Positions 1-4,765 of a DNA stretch of 5,412 bases are shown here, one piece after another. This DNA is from Betaproteobacteria bacterium RIFCSPLOWO2_02_FULL_62_17 (lineage in GTDB: Bacteria; Pseudomonadota; Gammaproteobacteria; Burkholderiales; SG8-39), in the NCBI GenBank assembly GCA_001770355.1, contig MEQV01000159.1, positions 1 through 5,412 of the forward strand. The letters run 5' to 3'. The translations under genes and the position numbers were made by a program. The notes under the pieces are model-generated. The model was not told the DNA's origin. It searched no databases and worked only from the letters and a program-made list of their open reading frames with translations. Every line of letters begins with the position of its first letter. The first letter of the stretch is position 1.

Positions 1-570
1 CTCTATTTGCTCGCGGTGCAAACGGTATTCCGCTACGAGCGCGAGCATCTGGAGGAATTCGTCGGGCAGCGAGAGCGTCGCCACCAGGACATCACATTGC
101 GCCAGGCGGCGGCGCGCTACGCGGCAGCGGCGATCGCCGTCGTGGGTGCAGGAGTCTGGCTGCCGTTTGTCGGTGTCGAGCTGGCGCGGCAGATGGGGTG
201 GAGCAACACCTTCGTAGGGACGCTTTTCGTCGCGTTCGCGACATCGGTGCCCGAACTCGTGGTCACGATTGCCGCGATGCGAATTGGCGCGCTGGATATG
301 GCCATTGGCAACCTGCTGGGAAGCAATTTGTTCGACGTATTTGTGATCGCCGTCGACGACTTGTTCTTTATGGCAGGGCCGATTCTCAGCCACGTGTCGC
401 CGGTGCATGCGATATCCGCGATGTCGGCGCTGGTGATGACGGGCCTCGCCATCGTCGGCTTGTTCTTCCGACCCCGCAAGCGCTTGCTGCGACTGGCGGG
501 TTGGGTGAGTCTTGCGCTGTTCACGGTCTATCTGCTCAACTCCTACATGCTTTTCCTCCATGGGGAATAG
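1..570 (+). CDS. Sodium/calcium exchanger (CaCA) family membrane protein, C-terminal half (5' partial)
   Basis: The frame is open to the left edge (the codons before the TTG at 7 read Leu-Tyr), so this is the last 189 residues of a longer protein; family members usually run about 320-350 aa. The fragment starts with a charged segment (YEREHLEEF, then QRERRHQD) that fits the cytoplasmic loop between the two halves of a CaCA exchanger. The second alpha-repeat follows: GTLFVAFATSVPE at fragment residues 73-85, then GN at 103-104 and GSNLFD at 107-112, with the acidic pair of VDDLFF just after. In the family, conserved polar and acidic residues of the two alpha-repeats bind the transported cation in the inner membrane. 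Two to three hydrophobic segments and a basic patch (RPRKRLLR) complete the C-terminus. It ends in TAG and converges on USP-1. Family membership is firm; whether the substrate is Ca2+, Na+ or another cation cannot be read from the sequence. Confidence 0.88.
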   Translation, partial: LYLLAVQTVFRYEREHLEEFVGQRERRHQDITLRQAAARYAAAAIAVVGAGVWLPFVGVELARQMGWSNTFVGTLFVAFATSVPELVVTIAAMRIGALDMAIGNLLGSNLFDVFVIAVDDLFFMAGPILSHVSPVHAISAMSALVMTGLAIVGLFFRPRKRLLRLAGWVSLALFTVYLLNSYMLFLHGE

Positions 571-635
571 CCCCGAAGCGACGATGCTCGTGTTGCGATT
601 GCCCTGGATGCTTGGCCCGGAGTAACTACATCGTG

Positions 636-665
636 GATGGTGCCCTGCGAAATCGCTGAACCATC
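636..665. repeat. Imperfect inverted repeat in the convergent gap between exchanger and USP-1
   Basis: GATGGT at 636-641 pairs with ACCATC at 660-665. A smaller GCG/CGC stem (647-649 with 654-656) can form inside the 18-nt loop. It is the only structure I find in the 128-bp gap (571-698) between two converging genes, where a shared terminator would be expected. Neither strand has a T-run after the stem, so it is not a standard intrinsic terminator. The rest of the gap shows no gene. Confidence 0.25.
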
Positions 666-698
666 GACAGCAAGGATCACATTGAACAGAATGCGAAT

Positions 699-1124
699 TT
701 ACTTCACCAAGGCGACGGGGACATCCGCCAGGTGCACCACCTTGGTTGCCACCGACCCCATGAGCAGGCTGCCTATCGTGCCCATGCCGCGTGTTCCCAT
801 GACAATCATGTCGCAATGCCGGTCGCTCGCGTCTTTGGTGATGGTCTCCGCGATCTCGCCTATCAATATCCCGGCCGTGTAAGGCACGCCGGCCTGGTCG
901 AGGCGCGCGCGTGCCACCTCAAGCGCCTCGTTCCCGGATTCCTGCTGAATCGTTTCGATCTGTTCCGCGGTCGTGAAGCGCCGTACCTCCAGCGAATCCA
1001 TGGGATCGCGCACAGTGATCAGGCGAATTTCCGCTTCCTTTGACCTCCCGAACAACCTGATTGCAAAGTCTATGACGCGCACCGAGTTTTCGGAGCCATC
1101 CACGGGAATCAGAATCTTCAGCAT
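699..1124 (-). CDS. Universal stress protein, UspA family (USP-1), ATP-binding type
   Basis: This is a complete single-domain USP of 141 aa, the usual length. It opens with the first beta strand, LKILIPVDGSENS, whose Asp9 is the position that contacts adenine in ATP-binding members. It ends with the nucleotide signature G-2X-G-9X-G-S: Gly110, Gly113, Gly123 and Ser124 in VMGTRGMGTIGSLLMGS, followed by the final strand VPVALVK. The complete signature predicts ATP binding and a soluble cytoplasmic dimer, as known for the MJ0577-like branch. The ATG at 1124 is chosen because AAAGGGA lies 6 nt upstream. The frame stays open far upstream, but that extension is Arg/Pro-rich and unlike USPs. The gene lies 212 bp after USP-2 and has its own candidate FNR-type promoter, so it is probably a separate transcript. 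Its partner is unknown; USPs commonly act in survival under oxygen, energy or ion stress. Confidence 0.93.
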   Translation of the reverse strand: MLKILIPVDGSENSVRVIDFAIRLFGRSKEAEIRLITVRDPMDSLEVRRFTTAEQIETIQQESGNEALEVARARLDQAGVPYTAGILIGEIAETITKDASDRHCDMIVMGTRGMGTIGSLLMGSVATKVVHLADVPVALVK

Positions 1125-1163
1125 GATGTGTCCCTTTCGGAACAGACCTTTCCTCTGTGACTG

Positions 1164-1169
1164 AGTATC
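1164..1169 (-). promoter_or_regulatory. Candidate -10 element of the USP-1 promoter
   Basis: On the minus strand this reads GATACT, four of six matches to TATAAT. It would start transcription near 1157, giving a leader of about 32 nt that contains the ribosome binding site. Its left edge is 21 nt from the FNR-type box; an activator site centred at -41.5 predicts 22 nt. A poor -10 with no recognisable -35 is normal for activator-dependent promoters. A short GCC repeat (about 1174-1183) fills much of the spacer. Confidence 0.4.
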
Positions 1170-1190
1170 CGGTGCCGCCGCCGCATTGGT

Positions 1191-1204
1191 TTGATTCGGG
1201 TCAA
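1191..1204 (-). promoter_or_regulatory. FNR/Anr/Dnr-type binding site upstream of USP-1
   Basis: On the minus strand the site reads TTGAC-CCGA-ATCAA, nine of ten matches to the FNR consensus TTGAT-N4-ATCAA; the TTGAC half-site is also accepted by Anr-type regulators. The palindrome extends one base further outward on both sides (GTTTGA with TCAAAC). Its centre is about 40.5 bp upstream of the start predicted from the GATACT element, the class II activator position. Anr/FNR control of usp genes under low oxygen is known in Pseudomonas and other proteobacteria. No regulator gene is in the window, so which CRP/FNR-family protein binds is open. Confidence 0.6.
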
Positions 1205-1294
1205 ACGACCGCGCTATAGACCTTCGTGGAAGGGGCGGTACCCGGGTGTTGTAACGCCGTGGACCCCGTCGGGAGTGACCGCATACGGCTTTTG

Positions 1295-1317
1295 GCGCAG
1301 GCGCAAGCAACCTGCGC
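1295..1317. repeat. Perfect 7-bp inverted repeat downstream of USP-2
   Basis: GCGCAGG at 1295-1301 pairs perfectly with CCTGCGC at 1311-1317 across a 9-nt loop. It starts 20 nt after the USP-2 stop codon in the direction of transcription, where a terminator or an mRNA-stabilising stem would sit. On the minus strand the stem is followed by CAAAAG rather than a T-run, so it does not match an intrinsic terminator. It may act as a 3' stabilising hairpin or a Rho-related pause; this is inference. Confidence 0.35.
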
Positions 1318-1336
1318 AGCCCGGTCAGTTCCCGGT

Positions 1337-1780
1337 TCAGCGATAGACCAGCACCGGCACCGTCGCGTTCGCGACCACTTTTTGTGTCTGGCTGCCCAGC
1401 AGAACCCCGACAATCCCCTTGCGGCTGTGCGAGGCCATGAAGATGCAATCGCAGCGCTTTTTCCTGGCCATATCGATGATGGTTTCGGCGGGGAAATCGC
1501 TGGTCAGGTGCACGACTTCGCAACGCAGCCCGGCTTTCTTGGCGGCCATTTCGATGACCGCCAAATATTGATTGGCGGTCTTCTCGATCATCTTGGCGTG
1601 CTTTGCCGGAGTGGTGTAGCCCACCGGCAGGAAATTCTCGTACACCACCGGCGTGGCCGAGGGCGCCGCGAACAGGCCGGTCACCTTCGCGCCATGCACC
1701 TTCGCGAACTTGACGCCTGCTTCGATGGCCTTCTGCGAAACCGGGGTTCCATCGGTGGGGATCAGAATATTCTTGAACAT
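1337..1780 (-). CDS. Universal stress protein, UspA family (USP-2), with degenerate ATP signature
   Basis: This is a complete 147-aa single-domain USP. It begins with FKNILIPTDGTPVS (Asp10 in the adenine-contact position) and ends with the strand VPVLVYR. The usual G-2X-G-9X-G-S signature is altered: the first Gly is Ala116 and the second is Ser119, while Gly129-Ser130 are kept (ASHSRKGIVGVLLGS, residues 116-130). Nucleotide binding may therefore be weaker or absent, as in the UspA-like branch that does not bind ATP; this is inference. The start at 1780 is supported by GGAG 5 nt upstream. It follows the 439-aa permease by 27 nt on the same strand with no room for a separate promoter and terminator, so the two are very probably one operon. 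A role sensing or modulating that transporter is plausible, by analogy to TeaD with the Halomonas ectoine transporter. It is clearly diverged from USP-1, so they are not a recent duplicate pair. Confidence 0.93.
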   Translation of the reverse strand: MFKNILIPTDGTPVSQKAIEAGVKFAKVHGAKVTGLFAAPSATPVVYENFLPVGYTTPAKHAKMIEKTANQYLAVIEMAAKKAGLRCEVVHLTSDFPAETIIDMARKKRCDCIFMASHSRKGIVGVLLGSQTQKVVANATVPVLVYR

Positions 1781-1807
1781 GATTTCTCCGTGTATTCGAG
1801 GGCGGAT

Positions 1808-3127
1808 TTACTTGGCGTAGGGAAGCACCCAGATCAGCATGCCGAGCACGTAGCAGACAAAGGTGGCGACCAAGGTGAACGGAATGCTCCAGGACAGAAA
1901 CTCACGCAACGACACTTTGCGGTCTTCTTCCTTCTCGCAGATTGTCAGCGCCACGTACAGCGCCGGGGCGCCGGCGATGGTCAGATTGCTGCCCAGCGTG
2001 CCTGCCCAGACCAGCATCCACCACAGCGGCCAGGGCTCGACACCTGCTGAATCCTTCAGATCGCGGATGGCGTAGAGGAAGGTGAGGATATAGGCATCGT
2101 GCTCCACCAGCCCGACAATCGGGACGGTGATCCAATAGAACAGGGTCGCGCCGAGTGCGTAGTTCTCCGAGAAAAGCGGCGTGATCGCATGGGCCAGTTG
2201 CTCGATGATCTTGGTTTTTTCCAGGCCGCCGACCAGGGCAAACAGGGCGACATAGAAAAATATTGCCTTCCATTCCAGACCCTGCACCGCTTCCTCGAAT
2301 TCGCCGGCTTCCTTTTTCACGCGCTCGCCCAGCAGTTCCAGCAACAGCACCAGCGTGATGGCCCCGGTCATGGCGATGAAGCCCAGCTTGACGTTGAGCA
2401 CCTCGCGAATCGACATGGCGAAAACAGTGAGCAGGAACCAGCCCACCACCACGGAGGCGAACAGCGGGTTCTCTATCTTGGCTTCGACGCCGGTATCTTT
2501 CAACGACACCCGCGCAAGGCCGCGAAAGCCGTAGGCGTACATCGCGGCGAGCGTAATGATGAAGGTGACCACCAGAATCGGAAATGAAGAGGGACGCCCG
2601 AACTGCCAGATGAAGCCGCCGAATTCGACGCCCGAAACACTGTGCAGCATCTGCGGCGGCAGGTCGCCGAGCAGCAAAGCAGTGCCCATGAAGTTCGCCG
2701 CAAAGCCGATCATCAGCACCAGCGGCGTGGCGGGAATTTTCAGGGCCCGCGCCAGCGGCAGCGCCACCGGCACCATCATCAGGATGGTGACCACGTTGTC
2801 CACGAACATCGAGATAATGCCGGCGAGGAAGGCAAGAATCATCACCAGGAAGCCCGGTCTTCCGCCGGAGAGCGTCATCGCCTGCACCGAAAGCCAGCTT
2901 GGCACCCCGCTCCTGCCGAAATAATGGGCAATGATCCAGATGGAGATCAGGATCGCCATGACGTTCCAGTCGACATAATTGAACGCTTCGATTTCGCTCA
3001 TGACGCCCACCCAGACCATGACCGCCACGCCGATCAGCGCCGCAAGCGCGCCGTCAATCCAGTTGGTGATGACCACCAGAATGGTGACGGCGAACACGAC
3101 CAACGCCAACCATTGCATTGAATCCAT
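1808..3127 (-). CDS. ArsB/NhaD-like permease of the ion transporter superfamily (SLC13/CitM-type)
   Basis: This is a 439-aa, very hydrophobic inner-membrane protein with roughly ten to twelve membrane segments in two repeated halves. The first half has FVDNVVTILMMVPV (Asp110-Asn111) and AANFMGTALLLGDLPPQ (residues 143-159), both typical of ArsB/NhaD/P-protein permeases. The second half starts after a charged cytoplasmic loop (about 265-283) with FALVGGLEKTKIIEQLA (296-312), very like ArsB, and has AGTLGSNLTIAGAPA (375-389). The expected second Asp-Asn is replaced by Glu342-His343-Asp344. The family moves Na+/H+, arsenite or organic anions; the substrate cannot be fixed here. No arsR, arsC or arsA is visible, so an arsenic role has no support from context. 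The start at 3127 is preferred over the in-frame ATG at 3118 because AGGAGG lies 9 nt upstream of it. It heads an operon with USP-2. Confidence 0.88.
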   Translation of the reverse strand: MDSMQWLALVVFAVTILVVITNWIDGALAALIGVAVMVWVGVMSEIEAFNYVDWNVMAILISIWIIAHYFGRSGVPSWLSVQAMTLSGGRPGFLVMILAFLAGIISMFVDNVVTILMMVPVALPLARALKIPATPLVLMIGFAANFMGTALLLGDLPPQMLHSVSGVEFGGFIWQFGRPSSFPILVVTFIITLAAMYAYGFRGLARVSLKDTGVEAKIENPLFASVVVGWFLLTVFAMSIREVLNVKLGFIAMTGAITLVLLLELLGERVKKEAGEFEEAVQGLEWKAIFFYVALFALVGGLEKTKIIEQLAHAITPLFSENYALGATLFYWITVPIVGLVEHDAYILTFLYAIRDLKDSAGVEPWPLWWMLVWAGTLGSNLTIAGAPALYVALTICEKEEDRKVSLREFLSWSIPFTLVATFVCYVLGMLIWVLPYAK

Positions 3128-3136
3128 TATCGACTT

Positions 3137-3142
3137 CCTCCT
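3137..3142 (-). promoter_or_regulatory. Strong Shine-Dalgarno that decides the permease start
   Basis: On the minus strand this reads AGGAGG inside GAGGAGGAAG, a complete match to the anti-Shine-Dalgarno core. It lies 9 nt before the ATG at 3127 and 18 nt before the next in-frame ATG (3118), so the upstream start is favoured. It is the strongest ribosome binding site in the window and suggests efficient translation of the permease-USP-2 message. Confidence 0.8.
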
Positions 3143-3185
3143 CTTTATGACTCATGTATTGTGGTTGGCGGCCGGTAGAGGGTTG

Positions 3186-3207
3186 GCGCCGCCGTGAAGG
3201 CGGGCGC
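3186..3207. repeat. GC-rich hairpin in the divergent control region
   Basis: GCGCCGCC (3186-3193) pairs with GGCGGGCGC (3199-3207) across the 5-nt loop GTGAA, an 8-bp stem with one bulged G. It has no T-run on either side, so it is not a terminator. It covers the predicted transcription start of the minus-strand operon (about 3202), so it could be an operator or the start of a structured 5' leader; nothing in the sequence chooses between these. Confidence 0.35.
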
Positions 3208-3208
3208 A

Positions 3209-3217
3209 ATCATAGCA
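3209..3217 (-). promoter_or_regulatory. Extended -10 promoter for the permease-USP-2 operon
   Basis: The minus strand reads TGCTATGAT here: an extended -10 (TGN) joined to TATGAT, five of six matches to TATAAT. It would start transcription near 3202 and give a leader of about 75 nt before the ATG at 3127. No good -35 lies 16-18 nt upstream (TTCCCC or ATTCCC), which extended -10 promoters can tolerate. A vegetative sigma factor is the simplest reader. Confidence 0.45.
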
Positions 3218-3252
3218 GGGATCATCTACGAGGGGAATGCCGTCCCGCGTCG

Positions 3253-3297
3253 GGAAAAGGATTTTCCGAAGGTGGATTTCCGAACTGATTCGGTCAA
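3253..3297. repeat. Cluster of CCGAA/TTCGG half-sites and palindromes (possible operator)
   Basis: Three elements lie together in the divergent region. GGAAAA (3253-3258) and TTTTCC (3262-3267) form a perfect palindrome around GGA. TTTCCGAA occurs twice, at 3263-3270 and 3277-3284, exactly 14 nt apart. CCGAA (3280-3284) and TTCGG (3289-3293) form a second perfect inverted repeat around CTGA. The spot lies upstream of both candidate promoters, where a regulator could control both permease genes. I do not recognise the motif as that of a named regulator. Confidence 0.35.
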
Positions 3298-3354
3298 CAA
3301 TTTTTACGTGGCAAGCGTCGCGCGATAGGTGGGACTGGCACGGTTCACCTGCGC

Positions 3355-3360
3355 TAGAAT
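3355..3360 (+). promoter_or_regulatory. Candidate -10 element for the 446-aa permease
   Basis: TAGAAT matches TATAAT in five of six positions and would start transcription near 3367, leaving a leader of about 22 nt with the AGAAGG ribosome binding site. The -35 region 16-18 nt upstream (around 3331-3338, GGGACTGG) is poor, so the promoter is weak or needs an activator. Confidence 0.35.
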
Positions 3361-3388
3361 CGCGCGTCACTATTAAGAAGGTATTGCG

Positions 3389-4729
3389 ATGCGCGGCAAA
3401 GCTTATTTCATGCAAGGAGCGGCCGCGGCAATGTTATTTACCGCAAACGCGGCACTGGCCGCGGACGGCCCTGCGGTGGCCGGCATCCCGGTGGATTTCA
3501 TTCTGTTCGCGCTGACATTGCTGGGTGTGGCGCTGTTTCACCATCACACGCTGGCGGTGGCGTTGACGGGCCTCGCGACCATCACCCTCTATAAACTCGC
3601 TTTCACCGGCTTCAAGACCGGCGCGGGGTTGACGGGATTTGCGCTGCACATGCAGCACGAATGGGTCATCCTCACCAACCTGTTTTGTCTGTTGCTCGGC
3701 TTTGCGCTGCTCTCCAAGCACTTCGAGGAAAGCAAGGTTCCGGCGGTATTGCCCAGGTACCTTCCCGACGACTGGAAGGGCTGTTTTGTACTCCTGCTAA
3801 TGGTGTTCGTGCTGTCTTCCTTCCTCGATAACATCGCCGCGGCGCTGATCGGCGGGGCCATGGCGCACACGGTGTTCCGCGGCAAGGTGCATATCGGCTA
3901 TCTCGCGGCGATCGTGGCCGCGTCGAATGCCGGCGGCTCGGGCAGCGTGGTGGGCGATACCACCACCACCATGATGTGGATCGACGGGGTCGATCCGCTT
4001 GACGTATTGCACGCCTATGTGGCGGCGATCGTGGCGATGGTGGTGTTCGGCATTCCGGCGGCGCTGCAGCAGCAACGCTATGCTCCGATCATGCGCGATG
4101 AGCCGGCCGGAACCCACGTGGACTGGGCGCGCGTCGGCATCGTCGCGTTCATCCTGGTCATGGCGATCTCGGGCAACGTGTTCATCAACGTTCGGCACTC
4201 CGACATCTCCGATACCTTTCCGTTCATCGGCGTGGCTGTCTGGGTTGCAATACTTCTGTCCGTGCCGCTACGCAAACCCGAGTGGAACCTGATTCCCGAG
4301 GCGACCAAGGGAACGATATTTCTCCTGTCGCTGGTGACCTGCGCGTCGATGATGCCGGTCGAGAAACTGCCCGATGCCTCATGGCAATCCGCGTTCGGGC
4401 TGGGATTCATCTCCGCCGTCTTCGACAATATTCCACTTACGGCGTTGGCCTTGAAGCAGGGCGGCTTCGACTGGGGCATGCTCGCCTACTGCGTGGGTTT
4501 TGGCGGCTCGATGATCTGGTTCGGCTCCTCGGCCGGGGTGGCGCTCTCCAATATGTATCCGGAGGCGAAGTCGGCGGGCCGCTGGCTGGTTCACGGCTGG
4601 CATATCGCCGTGGGTTACATCGCCGGGTTTATCGTCTTGATGCTGGTGCTGGGCTGGCAGCCGCACGAGCCCCACAAGACCGACAAGAGCGCGCCGCCTC
4701 CGGTGAGCGCTCCACAGACGGGCGGCTAG
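3389..4729 (+). CDS. NhaD-like ion transporter superfamily permease with signal peptide
   Basis: This is a complete 446-aa multi-spanning inner-membrane protein. It begins with a signal-peptide-like segment: basic residues Arg2 and Lys4, a hydrophobic core, and a likely cleavage after AALA at residue 24; NhaD antiporters also carry one. The first half has SSFLDNIAAALIG (Asp147-Asn148) and SNAGGSGSVVGDTTTTMMW (179-197), the counterpart of the NhaD asparagine-glycine and aspartate-threonine motif. The second half has SAVFDNIPLTALAL (Asp346-Asn347) and GFGGSMIWFGSSAGVALSN (370-388). Both Asp-Asn motifs are intact, unlike the divergent neighbour. The C-terminal 20 or so residues are hydrophilic and Pro-rich. 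AGAAGG sits 7 nt before the ATG at 3389; starting at the ATG at 3410 would lose the basic end of the signal. Na+/H+ exchange is the likeliest role by resemblance to NhaD, but a dicarboxylate or other anion substrate is possible. It is transcribed divergently from the 439-aa permease. Confidence 0.88.
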   Translation: MRGKAYFMQGAAAAMLFTANAALAADGPAVAGIPVDFILFALTLLGVALFHHHTLAVALTGLATITLYKLAFTGFKTGAGLTGFALHMQHEWVILTNLFCLLLGFALLSKHFEESKVPAVLPRYLPDDWKGCFVLLLMVFVLSSFLDNIAAALIGGAMAHTVFRGKVHIGYLAAIVAASNAGGSGSVVGDTTTTMMWIDGVDPLDVLHAYVAAIVAMVVFGIPAALQQQRYAPIMRDEPAGTHVDWARVGIVAFILVMAISGNVFINVRHSDISDTFPFIGVAVWVAILLSVPLRKPEWNLIPEATKGTIFLLSLVTCASMMPVEKLPDASWQSAFGLGFISAVFDNIPLTALALKQGGFDWGMLAYCVGFGGSMIWFGSSAGVALSNMYPEAKSAGRWLVHGWHIAVGYIAGFIVLMLVLGWQPHEPHKTDKSAPPPVSAPQTGG

Positions 4730-4738
4730 CCTGACCGC

Positions 4739-4764
4739 CGCGGTGCGCCCGGCGCCGCACTGCG
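4739..4764. terminator. Hairpin between convergent genes, possible weak bidirectional terminator
   Basis: Positions 4739-4747 (CGCGGTGCG) pair with 4756-4764 (CGCACTGCG): a 9-bp stem with one G-T pair and an 8-nt loop. It fills the 36-bp gap between the permease stop (4729) and the stop of the minus-strand solute-receptor gene (4766). On the plus strand it is followed by ATTATT, a poor T-run; on the minus strand no T-run follows. Position and stem favour termination of plus-strand transcripts, but the weak tail keeps confidence low. Confidence 0.4.
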
Positions 4765-4765
4765 A

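Noticed and set aside
1125..1523. In-frame N-terminal extension of USP-1 (about 133 extra codons)
   Set aside because: The frame is open by chance in GC-rich DNA; the extension is Arg/Pro-rich, resembles no USP domain, overlaps USP-2, and the ATG at 1124 has a good ribosome binding site and normal USP length.
1226..2050. Long plus-strand reading frame antisense to USP-2 and the end of the permease
   Set aside because: Its protein is His/Gly/Arg-rich with no recognisable domain, and it mirrors two clearly real genes on the other strand.
2099..3121. Plus-strand reading frames antisense to the 439-aa permease, rich in His and Gln
   Set aside because: The composition is typical of the reverse complement of a hydrophobic membrane-protein gene; there is no good start signal or domain.
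1808..3127. Arsenite efflux pump (arsB) assignment
   Set aside because: The family resemblance is real, but there is no arsR, arsC, arsA or acr3 in the window and the second Asp-Asn motif is missing, so a specific arsenic role is unsupported.
3292..3297. Minus-strand TTGACC as a -35 element
   Set aside because: It matches TTGACA in five positions, but no acceptable -10 lies 16-18 nt downstream (CACCTT, CCACCT).
3336..3352. Sigma-54 promoter (TGGCACG followed by TGC)
   Set aside because: TGGCACG matches the -24 element, but the GC lies 12 nt after the GG instead of the required 10, and sigma-54 promoters tolerate little change in spacing.
3152..3415. Minus-strand small ORF of 87 codons across the divergent region
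   Set aside because: It overlaps the start of the 446-aa permease, the promoters and the repeats, has no clear ribosome binding site and shows no domain.
3961..3975. CAC/ACC short tandem repeat
   Set aside because: It encodes the conserved Asp-Thr-Thr-Thr-Thr-Met-Met of the NhaD-like motif and is explained by the protein.
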